Program-made: the position numbers and the translations under genes
Assembly: GCF_001687105.1 (NCBI RefSeq)
Contig: NZ_CP014596.1
Span: 799,501 to 863,500, forward strand
Reading direction: 5' to 3'
Length of the DNA: 64,000 nt
Source: Salipiger sp. CCB-MM3
GTDB taxonomy: Bacteria; Pseudomonadota; Alphaproteobacteria; Rhodobacterales; Rhodobacteraceae
The notes under the pieces: generated by a model
The model's input: the letters and a program-made list of their open reading frames with translations, nothing else
The model's database searches: none
Told to the model about the DNA's origin: nothing
Shown here: positions 26,475 through 34,705 of the stretch, one piece after another
Layout of the letters: every line of letters begins with the position of its first letter
Position numbering within the stretch: position 1 is the first letter of the stretch

Positions 26475-27518
26475 TCAAGGCGCTGGGAAGCTGATTTGCA
26501 CCTTCATTGCACGGGTTTTGTCAGTGGCTAAATCGAAGGCGCTAACCGCCTCTTCAGCAGGCAGCACCTTGGTGAGCAGCGGTCGCAGATCGAAGCGACC
26601 GGCGTCGATCATCCGGGCCGCTGTCGCGAACTCCGGCGCGAAGCGGAAGCTGCCGACGATCTGCAATTCGCGGGTCACGATCGCACTCATTGGCAAGTTG
26701 GTTTCGGGGCCGAGGCCAACGGTGACCAGCATTCCGCGGGGGCGCAGGAAGGTGCAGGCAGCGACCACGGCGGGCGGAGCGCCGGAACATTCGAAGGCGA
26801 CATCGACCTGACCCTTGGCGGTGCCCAGGGACGCAAGTGCATCCGAGCCCTGCGATAGGTCAATTGTGTGGTCTGCGCCCATCTGCTTGGCGGCGCTCAG
26901 AGCAGTGGCCGAAATGTCGGTGGCGATGATCTCTTCGGCGCCCGCGTGGCGGGCCGCAGCGATGGTCAGGCATCCGATCGGGCCGCAGCCGGAGACAACC
27001 ACCCGCTTGCCGATCAGGCTGCCGGCGAGACGTACTGCGTGCAGACACACAGCCAAAGGCTCGGACATGGCGGCCAGCGCCAGATCCGCGTTCGGCGACA
27101 GCTGTACCAACTGCGCTGCCGGCACGGTGACCTGCGCTCGGAAGAGGCCCTGCTCGTGCGGAAACCGCATGGCCGAGCCGTTGAAGCGCATGTCGAGGCA
27201 ATGGTTGGCCAGCCCGCGCAGGCAGTATTCGCAAGCGCCGCAGGGCCGCGAGGGGTTCACCGCCACGCGGTCGCCCTCGGCCAACCCAGTCACGCCACTG
27301 CCAATCTCGGTGACGATGCCCGACACCTCGTGCCCCAACGCCATCGGCTCGCGCACCCGCACGGAGCCGAAACCACCGTGATGGTAATAGTGCAGATCCG
27401 AGCCGCAGATCCCGCCGTGGCTGATTGCGACGCGCACTTCGCCCGCTGCGGGGGCAGGGGCCGAGGCAATCTCGTCGACACGGAGGTCTTTTGGGGCATG
27501 AATGACGATGGCACGCAT
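26475..27518 (-). CDS. Zinc alcohol dehydrogenase, L-idonate 5-dehydrogenase-like
   Basis: Medium-chain dehydrogenase of 347 residues. Catalytic zinc ligands Cys38 (GGICGSDLHYY) and His63 (ALGHEVSG) and the structural-zinc cysteines 93, 96, 99 and 107 (RPCGACEYCLRGLANHCLDM) are all present. GCGPIGCLTIAAARHAGAEE gives the NAD(P) fold. SDLHYYHHGGFG is typical of L-idonate 5-dehydrogenase. ATG 27518 overlaps the SDR stop by one base. With the dehydratase and SDR it would interconvert hexonates and keto-hexonates. Confidence 0.88.
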   Translation of the reverse strand: MRAIVIHAPKDLRVDEIASAPAPAAGEVRVAISHGGICGSDLHYYHHGGFGSVRVREPMALGHEVSGIVTEIGSGVTGLAEGDRVAVNPSRPCGACEYCLRGLANHCLDMRFNGSAMRFPHEQGLFRAQVTVPAAQLVQLSPNADLALAAMSEPLAVCLHAVRLAGSLIGKRVVVSGCGPIGCLTIAAARHAGAEEIIATDISATALSAAKQMGADHTIDLSQGSDALASLGTAKGQVDVAFECSGAPPAVVAACTFLRPRGMLVTVGLGPETNLPMSAIVTRELQIVGSFRFAPEFATAARMIDAGRFDLRPLLTKVLPAEEAVSAFDLATDKTRAMKVQISFPAP

Positions 27519-28285
27519 CACAGCACCGAGCTCATGCCGCCATCAGCGAAGATCAGCTGCCCCGAGACGTAGTTCGAGGCATCCGAGGCGAGGAAGATGG
27601 CGAGCCCAGCGAGCTCTTCGGGCTTGCCCCAGCGGCGCATCGGCGTGCGCCCCTTGACCCAGGCGTCGAAATCAGGGTTCGACACCAGCGCCTCGTTCAT
27701 GTCGGTAAGCATGTAGCCGGGCGCGATGGCGTTCGATTGAATGCCCAACTCGCCCCATTCAGCGGCCATCGCCTTGGTCAGCATCTTGATGCCGCCCTTG
27801 GCCACCGTGTAGGGCGCGACGGTCGCGCGGGCGAGGTCAGAGGTCAGCGAGCCGATATTGATCACCTTTCCGGAGCCGCGCTGCGCCATGCGTTTTGCCG
27901 CCTCGCGGCCGATGACGAAGGCCGAGGTCAGGTTGACGTCGATGACCCGCTGCCAGTCGGCGGTGTCGAGCTCGAGCATCGGCTTGCGGAACTGGATCCC
28001 GGCGTTGTTCACCAGGATGTCGATCTCGAGCCCTTCAGCATCGAAGCGGTCGAAAGCGGTGCAGATGGCCGTCTCGTCGGTCACGTCGAAGCAAGCACCC
28101 TCGGCGGTGAAGCCAGCGGCGCGCATCTCGTCCACGGCCTGCGCAAGGCGGGCCTCGTTCGAACCGTTCAGCACCACCTTGGCACCACAAGCGGCCAGCC
28201 CCTCGGCCATGGCGCGGCCGAGGCCCCGCGACGAGCCGGTGATCAGCGCCGTGCGCCCGGTGAGGTCGAAAAGTTTCAGGCTCAT
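27518..28285 (-). CDS. SDR oxidoreductase, gluconate 5-dehydrogenase-like
   Basis: Classical short-chain dehydrogenase of 255 residues. NAD(P) motif TGSSRGLG at about 16-23, NNAG at 93-96, catalytic Ser146 (NIGSLTSDLAR), Tyr159 and Lys163 (APYTVAKGGI) are intact. PFDLTGRTALITGSSRGLG-type starts and NIGSL are common in gluconate 5-dehydrogenases. It overlaps the upstream dehydratase by four bases (ATGA) and the downstream dehydrogenase by one, so all three are coupled. Confidence 0.9.
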   Translation of the reverse strand: MSLKLFDLTGRTALITGSSRGLGRAMAEGLAACGAKVVLNGSNEARLAQAVDEMRAAGFTAEGACFDVTDETAICTAFDRFDAEGLEIDILVNNAGIQFRKPMLELDTADWQRVIDVNLTSAFVIGREAAKRMAQRGSGKVINIGSLTSDLARATVAPYTVAKGGIKMLTKAMAAEWGELGIQSNAIAPGYMLTDMNEALVSNPDFDAWVKGRTPMRRWGKPEELAGLAIFLASDASNYVSGQLIFADGGMSSVL

Positions 28286-29487
28286 GGGCTCACCTCCGAA
28301 ACACGGGTGCTGAGATCGCCGCGCTCGAAGAAGGCCGGTACCAATTCGGTGCCGAGACCCGGCCCTTCCATCGGATAGACATAGCCGCCTTCGATGCGCG
28401 GAACCTCCGTGACGAGCTCGCGGTACCAGCCGTTGTAGAAGGCCCGGACCGACTCTTGGATCAGCGTGTTGGGCTGGCTGAACGACATGTGGATCGCGGC
28501 GACAAAACCCACCGGCCCGATGCAGTCATGCGGGGCGAAGGGCCGGTGGTAGGTGTCGGCCATGGCGGCGATCTTGCGGCCCTCGGTCAGCCCGCCGGTC
28601 CAGCACAGGTCTGCCATCACCACATGCGCGGCGTCGCGGTCCATGTATTCCTTATAGGCAAAACGGGAGCCCAGCGTCTCCGAGGCGCAGGTCCAGACCG
28701 GCGTCGAGCGGGCGAATTCGGCCAGCGCCTGCGCGTTGTTCATTCGGATCGGATCCTCAAACCAGCGCGGCGCATAGGGCTCGACCGCCCGCGCGATCTC
28801 TTTCGCCGTGGGCAGGTTCCACAGCGAATGCATCTCGAGCATGATCTCCATCTTGTCGCCGACCGCCTTGCGGATCAGTTCGAAGGGCTTGATCGCGGCC
28901 TTCATCTGCTCGGCTGTGATGTACATGCCCTTGTTCTCGATCCCGGCCGGATCGAAGGGCCAGATCTTCATCGCCGAGATGCCGTTTGACAGAAGATCCT
29001 CGGCGAGTTCATCAGCGCGGTTCATGAAGGCGTCGAGATCCTCGTAGGGCGAGGGCTCGGCGTCGAGGTTCCAAGTGTCGACCGGTTTGATCTTATTGGT
29101 ACGCACATAGCGAGTGCCGGCGCAGGTGTTGTAGACCCGGACCTTTTCCCAGCTCTGGCCGCCGAGGACCTTGTGGACGGGAAGGTCCGCGACCTTGCCA
29201 AAGATGTCCCAGAGCGCGATGTCCACGGCCGAAGCGGCGCGATATTCGACGCCGGTCGAAGCCTGCGCGTTGGGCAGGCTGACCATTTCCTTGTGCAGCA
29301 GTTCGATGTTCAGCGGGTCTTGACCCAACAGCCGCACTGCAAGCGTGTTGTGTATATGGGCCTCGCAGGCCTCGGCTCCGTAGAAGGTCTCGCCAAGCCC
29401 GGTGACGCCAGCGTCGGTCTCGATGTGGACCCAGAGCACGTTCGCAAATTCTTCCGCACGGAAGGTGCGGATCGCGGTGATTTTCAT
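28282..29487 (-). CDS. Enolase-superfamily sugar-acid dehydratase (mandelate racemase/GalD type)
   Basis: Enzyme of 401 residues with an N-terminal MR_MLE capping domain (MKITAIRTF...ETDAGVTGLGET) and a beta-barrel. Likely catalytic and metal residues: Lys174 (AMKIWPFDP), Glu218 with His220 (IMLEMHSLW), Glu244 (RWFEDPIR), Glu270 (CASETLG) and His320 (APHDCIGPVG). The E-x-H second-strand pattern resembles galactonate/mannonate-type acid-sugar dehydratases. First gene of the operon, with GGAGGAA before its start; it diverges from a FadR-type regulator. It probably dehydrates the imported aldonate to a 2-keto-3-deoxy acid. Confidence 0.88.
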   Translation of the reverse strand: MKITAIRTFRAEEFANVLWVHIETDAGVTGLGETFYGAEACEAHIHNTLAVRLLGQDPLNIELLHKEMVSLPNAQASTGVEYRAASAVDIALWDIFGKVADLPVHKVLGGQSWEKVRVYNTCAGTRYVRTNKIKPVDTWNLDAEPSPYEDLDAFMNRADELAEDLLSNGISAMKIWPFDPAGIENKGMYITAEQMKAAIKPFELIRKAVGDKMEIMLEMHSLWNLPTAKEIARAVEPYAPRWFEDPIRMNNAQALAEFARSTPVWTCASETLGSRFAYKEYMDRDAAHVVMADLCWTGGLTEGRKIAAMADTYHRPFAPHDCIGPVGFVAAIHMSFSQPNTLIQESVRAFYNGWYRELVTEVPRIEGGYVYPMEGPGLGTELVPAFFERGDLSTRVSEVSP

Positions 29488-29664
29488 GATTTCCTCCAGA
29501 CCCGGCGGGCCGAGCTGTCTCTCCGTGTCCCGCGCAGAGCGCATCGGCGTGATGCTTCCGTCGGGTTTCCCGGGACAAGGTGTAGACAGGCTGTTAGGGT
29601 ATTATCAAGCTAAAATCCGTTTTTGGTGTTATCAAAATTGTGAACCTGTATGAAAGGTTGGGAA
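29488..29664. promoter_or_regulatory. Divergent promoter region with two GGTRTTATCAA repeats
   Basis: GGTATTATCAA (29598-29608) and GGTGTTATCAA (29625-29635) are direct repeats spaced 27 bases apart, in the AT-rich part of the region between the dehydratase and regulator genes. They are candidate binding sites for the adjacent FCD-type regulator. Confidence 0.5.
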
Positions 29665-30366
29665 ATGAGCGCACAGGAGAAGGGTCTCGTAGATCGCGTC
29701 GTCGCAGACCTTCGGGCCTATATTCGCAAGGAAAACATGAAGGTTGGAGATGCTCTGCCGAGCGAGCAGGCACTGGCGACGCAGCTAGGCGTGTCGCGTA
29801 CGGTGGCGCGCGAGGCGATGCGCGCACTGGCGGCGCTTGGAGTGCTGCAGCTCGGCAATGGGCGCCGCGCCCGCGTCGCCGCGATGAATGCCGACGCGAT
29901 GTCGATTCTCCTCGATCACACGGTCTATACCGGGCAGCTCTCCATCCAGCAGGTGCTCGACGTGCGCCGCACGCTCGAACTTCGCACGGTCGGGCTCGCC
30001 GCGCTGCGCCGCACGGACGAACAGGCCAAGGAGCTTCTCGAGATCGTAGACCGGATGTTCACCGCCCTGCGGACGGAGCCGACGCAGATCATGGAACTCG
30101 ACATTCGGTTTCACACGCTGATCGCCCGCGCTTCTGGCAACGCGCTCTACGAGCTTCTGGTAGACAGCTACGGGGTGATCACGAGGCAGACATGGTCGAT
30201 CGGATGGCATGCACGCGCCACCGAGGCCAACCGCGAAGAGAACATTCGCTGCCACGAACGCATCGCCACCGCGATCATGATGCAGGACAGCACCAAGGCC
30301 GAAGCTGCCATGACCGAGCACTTCGAGACCGCGATTTCAGTGCTGATACGCGCAGGCGTAACCTGA
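29665..30366 (+). CDS. GntR/FadR (FCD) family transcriptional regulator
   Basis: Regulator of 233 residues. Winged helix at about 8-72 (LPSEQALATQLGVSRTVARE, then AMRALAALGVLQLGNGRRAR). The C-terminal helical FCD domain contains RRTLELRTVGLAALR, the MELDIRFHTLIARASGN metal-binding motif, and two further His-bearing helices (CHERIATAI, MTEHFETA). FCD regulators sense organic acids, fitting control of the divergent aldonate operon. ATG 29665 has AAGG seven bases upstream; an earlier ATG at 29650 is possible. Confidence 0.9.
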   Translation: MSAQEKGLVDRVVADLRAYIRKENMKVGDALPSEQALATQLGVSRTVAREAMRALAALGVLQLGNGRRARVAAMNADAMSILLDHTVYTGQLSIQQVLDVRRTLELRTVGLAALRRTDEQAKELLEIVDRMFTALRTEPTQIMELDIRFHTLIARASGNALYELLVDSYGVITRQTWSIGWHARATEANREENIRCHERIATAIMMQDSTKAEAAMTEHFETAISVLIRAGVT

Positions 30367-30479
30367 AGCGCGACGTGAGCCCGGTCTTCCGGTCACTCGG
30401 TATCGAGGAGCCTGCCAACTCTTGGCGACCGCCCTTGTCTGACGTCAGGGCTTTCGCTTTCCTGGCTTAGGAACGGAGT

Positions 30480-30505
30480 GATGCCCGGATTGCGGTCCGG
30501 GCATC
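30480..30505. terminator. Strong bidirectional terminator
   Basis: GATGCCCGGA (30480-30489), loop TTGCGG, TCCGGGCATC (30496-30505): a perfect 10-bp stem followed by CTTTCTC. It lies between the convergent regulator and permease genes. Confidence 0.8.
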
Positions 30506-30528
30506 CTTTCTCATTGGGCGTCAGCGCT

Positions 30529-31941
30529 TCAGGCGTGGCCGAAGGTGTTGAGCGCAGCCTCACGGACCTTTTGCATCTCGGTGGCAAGATCGACCCTGCG
30601 GGCAAGGATGGCGTAGACAATCGAGGAGACCAGCAGCCCGACGATGAACGACACATCGACCCCGTGCATGCTTGCCGCGAGCGGCCCGGTGTAGATGGCC
30701 GAGCTGAAGAACGGGATCATTGCGACGAAGCCGATGGCGTAGCTCGCAATGCCGATGCCGCCCCACGCGCCGTACATTCCGCCGTCCGGGCGCATGATGT
30801 CCGTGATCGAGTAGCGCCCGCGCCGCACGAGGTAATAGTCGGTCAGGTTCACCGCAGTCCACGGGATCAGGACGTAGCCGAGAATGGCGAGGTAGGCACC
30901 GAAGGTGTTCAGCGTGTCCTGCGACATGGCTAGCGAGCAGGCGAGCGCGAGGATCATGCCGATGGAGATCGACACGGTACGCAGCCGGAGAGTGGGGCGG
31001 AGCGGGCGGAAGGCCTCGAGGCCCGAGATCAGCGCAAGGGTTCCGCTATAGGCGGTGATCGAGATGGTGATCAGGCAGCTCAATGCCGCGACAACCATGG
31101 TGAAGGCCCCGAGCCCATAGCCGAAGCTATCCCCAAGCTGGCGCACCGCGGCGATGGTGTCGAGGTCCGGGAAAGCGGCAGTTACGAAGGCGCCGATGCC
31201 CTCCAACCAGACCGCCGAAAGCGTGGTGCCGAAGAAGACCGAAGCCGAGACCTTGGCGCCGCTGGTCTTTGCCGGAAGGTAGCGGGTGTAGTCCGACACC
31301 AGCGGCGCGATGGCGAGCTGGTAGATCGCGGACACGCCGAACTGCAGGAAGAACGCATGGGTGCTGAAGCCGCCCTGCTGGAACAGCGTGTCGATCGGCA
31401 GCACGGTGACGACGGCGATGCTCAGCAGCGCGAAGTTGAGCAGGGTGAGCCAGGACGCGAATTTCTGGACCTTCATCACCAGCCGGAACCCGACAATTGC
31501 GATGAGTCCCGCCACTGCGGCGATGATGACTTGGAGCAGCGTGAAGGAGCCGATCCCGGTCACGTCGCTCACCGCGTAGGACGCGGTCTGGATCAGGAAG
31601 ACCGCGAAGCCGAAGGGAGAGAGGGTGGCGGCAAGGATCGGCAGCAGCACCCCGCGGGAGCCGAATTGCACGCGCGACTGGATCATCTGGGGCAGGCCCA
31701 TGACCGGGCCCTGCGCGCCGTGGAAGGCTTGGAACAATGTGCCCACCAGAGAGCCGGTGAGGATCGCGACCAGCGCCCAGCCGAGCGACAGACCGGTCGC
31801 GACGCCGACGGCGCCCGTGTAGATCGTGAGGATCTGGGCGTTGATCATGAACCAGAGTTGTACTTGAGAGCGGACGTTGCCGTGCCGTTCCTCTTCCGGA
31901 ACATAGTCGAAGGATCGTGTTTCAAGCAGTGGTTCGGACAT
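30529..31941 (-). CDS. NCS1 family nucleobase/cation symporter (CodB/purine permease type)
   Basis: Inner-membrane permease of 470 residues with about twelve membrane segments. VRSQVQLWFMINAQILTIYT at the N-terminus, GALVGTLFQAFHGAQGPVMG-like text with the QSRVQFGSRGVLLP motif, and the later PWTAVNLTDYYLVRRGRYSI are typical NCS1 features of cytosine, purine, allantoin and hydantoin transporters. It stands behind a terminator that follows the EthD gene, so it may have its own promoter. The substrate is uncertain; a ureide or nucleobase would fit the nitrogen-rich neighbourhood. Confidence 0.9.
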   Translation of the reverse strand: MSEPLLETRSFDYVPEEERHGNVRSQVQLWFMINAQILTIYTGAVGVATGLSLGWALVAILTGSLVGTLFQAFHGAQGPVMGLPQMIQSRVQFGSRGVLLPILAATLSPFGFAVFLIQTASYAVSDVTGIGSFTLLQVIIAAVAGLIAIVGFRLVMKVQKFASWLTLLNFALLSIAVVTVLPIDTLFQQGGFSTHAFFLQFGVSAIYQLAIAPLVSDYTRYLPAKTSGAKVSASVFFGTTLSAVWLEGIGAFVTAAFPDLDTIAAVRQLGDSFGYGLGAFTMVVAALSCLITISITAYSGTLALISGLEAFRPLRPTLRLRTVSISIGMILALACSLAMSQDTLNTFGAYLAILGYVLIPWTAVNLTDYYLVRRGRYSITDIMRPDGGMYGAWGGIGIASYAIGFVAMIPFFSSAIYTGPLAASMHGVDVSFIVGLLVSSIVYAILARRVDLATEMQKVREAALNTFGHA

Positions 31942-32096
31942 TCCTGTCTCCCTGACGAGGCCTTGTGGCGCGCTTCTTGGTGTCGGGCCGCAGCGGCCCG
32001 GATGACGCCAGAATGCTCGGAGAGCCGCAGGGAAACTTGGACTCCGCGGCCAGAGAGTCGCTCAGGTCGGCCAAGAAAAGGCAGGGGAATGCGAAA

Positions 32097-32123
32097 CGCG
32101 CCCGGCCTTGGAAGGCGGGCGCG
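32097..32123 (-). terminator. Terminator after the EthD gene
   Basis: CGCGCCC (32097-32103) pairs with GGGCGCG (32117-32123), with inner pairing CCTT/AAGG. On the minus strand it is followed by TTTCGCATT. It separates EthD from the permease gene. Confidence 0.65.
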
Positions 32124-32150
32124 TCACGAAGGTTGGGGCGGCTGGCGGGA

Positions 32151-32495
32151 TCAGCCGAACATGAACACCGTGCGGCGATTGGTCGGCAGCGCGACCATCG
32201 TGTCGAAGTCGATGAAGGCGGCACTGTCCTCGATCACTTCCGGCATTTCCCAGCACTCTTCGGCCTGGGCTTCGGTCTCGAAGCTGTAGACGGAGACGGC
32301 GTCATAGGCGGGGCCATCCTCGGCCAGATAGCGTCCCTCTTTCTGGGCCGCGACCGGGAAGTGTTCATAGGCCAGCAGCCCCTTGTCCTTGATCAGCTCG
32401 ACCATGCGCGGGCCGTGGCGGTCGCGGTAATAGGCAAGGAAGTCTTCCAGCGACATGCCGGGCTTGCGCTTCATGATGAAAGCGACGGTGTACAT
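32151..32495 (-). CDS. EthD family protein
   Basis: Small dimeric alpha/beta-barrel type protein of 114 residues. YTVAFIMKRKPGMSLEDFLA, YYRDRHGPRMVELI and YDAVSVYSFETEAQAEECWE are the EthD pattern, with the conserved His of RHGP. EthD proteins often act beside oxidative or dehydration steps in catabolic operons, but few have defined reactions. A GGAG precedes the ATG. It lies between an AraC gene and an NCS1 permease gene on the same strand. Confidence 0.88.
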   Translation of the reverse strand: MYTVAFIMKRKPGMSLEDFLAYYRDRHGPRMVELIKDKGLLAYEHFPVAAQKEGRYLAEDGPAYDAVSVYSFETEAQAEECWEMPEVIEDSAAFIDFDTMVALPTNRRTVFMFG

Positions 32496-32595
32496 GGCGA
32501 TCTCCGTATCTGTTGGTCCCGCGAAGATGCCATGTCAGGGTAGAGCAGGCTCGTCCGTGACGGCCAGATAGTTGACCGAGACGGACGCCTGCCGG

Positions 32596-33522
32596 TCAGT
32601 GCCGTACGACGCAGACCTGACGTGGTGTCTTCCCGTAGGCCTTCTTGAATGCGCGGCCGAAGTACGACAGGTCGCGGAATCCGCAGTCATAGGCGGCCTC
32701 GGTCACCGAGCGCGCGCGCCCCTCCGAGAGCATCGCATGCGCCTCGGTCAGGCGGCGATCGCGCAGCCAGTTCATCGGCGTGGTGCCCTCGGCGGCGAAG
32801 GCACGGCCCAGCGAGCGGGCGGAGATGTTCTGCGCTTGCGCAATGTCGGCGACGCCGAGATCCTCGTTCCCCATGTTCTCGATCATGAAGCGTTTGATCC
32901 GGTTCAACGTATCGTTCCGGCCCGCAATCTCGGTGCGCGGGGTCTCTTGTCCGAAGGCTCCGGCAATGAGATCCAGCGTCGGTGCGATGAACTGCTCCGG
33001 CAGGTCACCGTCGCGCGCGGTGTCGAGCAGGTTAACGATGAGGCTCTGGATCAATGCAGCCTGAGGACGGCCCGCGGACATCAGCGTACCGCCAAGGTCG
33101 CGCACGCCGAGCATCCGGGCTTCCATCATCTGTCGTGGCACGCGCAACAGGGCCGTGCGATAGGCCCCGGGATATTCGTATTCGTAGGGTCGCGCGGAAT
33201 CGTAGATCAGCACGGTTCCGGGGGCATGATGCACGGCGCGGTCGTTCTGGCGGAAATAGCCGCCGCCCTCGAGCATCACCGAGACAAAGAAGGCATCCGT
33301 GTCGCTCCGGCGCAGGTGACGCTCGCTGCGCAGGTAGCGCACGGCGTCCGAGGTGAGGGATGTCAGCTCGCTGTCGCCGCAACGCGCGATCTCGATCTCG
33401 GCGCGAAAGCTGCGGCGGTTCGGCGCGATCCCGTCGCAATGGGCAAAGGAGGATTCGACGATATTGTGCCAGAAGTCGTACTGCATTCCGGGCGCGTGTT
33501 CGGCGGTGCTGAGGCGCTGCAT
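32596..33522 (-). CDS. AraC family regulator with cupin-like sensor domain
   Basis: Regulator of 308 residues. The N-terminal sensor (FWHNIVESSFAHCDGIAPN, GGGYFRQNDRAVHHAPGTVL, IYDSARPYEY) is the AraC_binding_2 type. The C-terminal double helix-turn-helix includes LGVADIAQAQNISARSLGRA and SVTEAAYDCGFRDLSYFGRA. ATG 33522 follows GGGGAGAT; a longer frame upstream is rejected. It diverges from the ureohydrolase-ABC operon over a region with a CTCGTC/GACGAG palindrome, and precedes EthD on its own strand, so it could control either or both. Confidence 0.9.
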   Translation of the reverse strand: MQRLSTAEHAPGMQYDFWHNIVESSFAHCDGIAPNRRSFRAEIEIARCGDSELTSLTSDAVRYLRSERHLRRSDTDAFFVSVMLEGGGYFRQNDRAVHHAPGTVLIYDSARPYEYEYPGAYRTALLRVPRQMMEARMLGVRDLGGTLMSAGRPQAALIQSLIVNLLDTARDGDLPEQFIAPTLDLIAGAFGQETPRTEIAGRNDTLNRIKRFMIENMGNEDLGVADIAQAQNISARSLGRAFAAEGTTPMNWLRDRRLTEAHAMLSEGRARSVTEAAYDCGFRDLSYFGRAFKKAYGKTPRQVCVVRH

Positions 33523-33568
33523 TCTGATCTCCCCGGTGATGGCGGAAGGATCGGAGGGTTCTGACGCA

Positions 33569-33587
33569 CTCGTCTGAGTTTGACGAG
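33569..33587. promoter_or_regulatory. Inverted repeat upstream of AraC gene
   Basis: CTCGTC (33569-33574), spacer TGAGTTT, GACGAG (33582-33587). Perfect 6-bp arms in the 298-base divergent region between the AraC and ureohydrolase genes; an operator or hairpin candidate. Confidence 0.4.
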
Positions 33588-33820
33588 AGCGAACACGGTG
33601 GGAGGCGGAAGTCGGCACCAAGAACGCACAACAATTAGTCATGCAGCGTTCATTTTGCACGAGGCATGAGCGTGTGGCGCGCTGCAGGTGCGCAGACTCG
33701 GACCGTAGCGCCAATCCGGATTGGCCGGTGAGTCCGAGAATCTGACCGTGCGCGCCGAGCCGCGGGGCATCGAAATCGGCAGGGTTGTCGCCAATGACAC
33801 ACCCAGACGACGGAGGTCCC

Positions 33821-34705
33821 ATGACCCGCACTCCCGCAAACACCCTGCGCCTCGTAATGCCGCAATGGCAGGGTGGTGACGAACCGGCCTACCGCGTTGG
33901 CGCCAAGGTTCTCGGGGCGCTGCTCCCGGATGCGACCGGTCCGGTCGAGACTATCGAGGTGCCGACCGCCGAGGGCGCGGACCGCGCTCCGGTGGACGGG
34001 ATCAAGTCCCGGGCAGCGCTGAAAGCGCAGCTCGACGCCGCGGTGGAGGCCATCGCCTCTCACGCCCCGGAGGCGGTACTGACGGTGGGCGGCGACTGCC
34101 TCGTGGACCTCGCGCCCATCGCCTACCTTTCTGAGAAATACGGCGATGATCTCGCGGTGATCTGGGTCGATGCGCATCCGGACGTGATGAACAAAAGCCA
34201 GTTCAGCCACGCCCACGCTCACGTTCTCGCCATGCTTCTCGGTGACGGCGACGCGGACTTCACCGCCTGCGTGACACGCCCGGTCGATCCTTCCCGCGTG
34301 CTCTATGTCGGCGTCAACGACATGATGGAAGGCGAGCAGGCCTATCTTGCCGAGCGCGGTATGCGCAACATCGACCCGAGCGAATTCCGCGCCGACCCGC
34401 AGGCCGTGCTCGAATGGCTGAAGGCCAGCGGGGCGACGAAGGTGGCGGTCCATTTCGATCTCGACGTGCTCTCACCTGAGGGTCGCGACTACCTCCTTTT
34501 TAACAACCCGCACGCGCCCGCTGGCGCATTCGACGGCATCGCCACGGGCAAGCTCGAACTGCCCGAGATTGTCGACATGTTGCGCGGCGTCGCGGCGCAG
34601 ACCGACATGGTCGGCCTTGCCATCACCGAGTTCCTTCCCTGGGCCATGATCGACCTGTCCAAGGCGCTCGCCGAGCTGCCGCTGGTCGGGAAGGAGGCGA
34701 CATGA
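33821..34705 (+). CDS. Arginase/agmatinase superfamily ureohydrolase
   Basis: Metallohydrolase of 294 residues. Manganese-site motifs are TVGGDCLVDLAP (90-93), WVDAHPDV (Asp117, His119, Asp121) and VHFDLDVLSP (Asp213, Asp215). The first motif reads GGDC where arginases have GGDH, so one canonical His ligand is Cys93. GGAGG precedes ATG 33821. The stop overlaps the ABC ATPase start (ATGA), tying hydrolysis to import. It probably cleaves a guanidino or formimino compound to urea or formamide; the substrate is unknown, and the sugar-type importer argues against plain arginine. Confidence 0.88.
   Translation: MTRTPANTLRLVMPQWQGGDEPAYRVGAKVLGALLPDATGPVETIEVPTAEGADRAPVDGIKSRAALKAQLDAAVEAIASHAPEAVLTVGGDCLVDLAPIAYLSEKYGDDLAVIWVDAHPDVMNKSQFSHAHAHVLAMLLGDGDADFTACVTRPVDPSRVLYVGVNDMMEGEQAYLAERGMRNIDPSEFRADPQAVLEWLKASGATKVAVHFDLDVLSPEGRDYLLFNNPHAPAGAFDGIATGKLELPEIVDMLRGVAAQTDMVGLAITEFLPWAMIDLSKALAELPLVGKEAT

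Noticed and set aside
25303..26811. A 502-codon plus-strand frame opposite dctP and neighbours
   Set aside because: Antisense shadow; the minus-strand genes have signal peptide, motifs and ribosome-binding sites.
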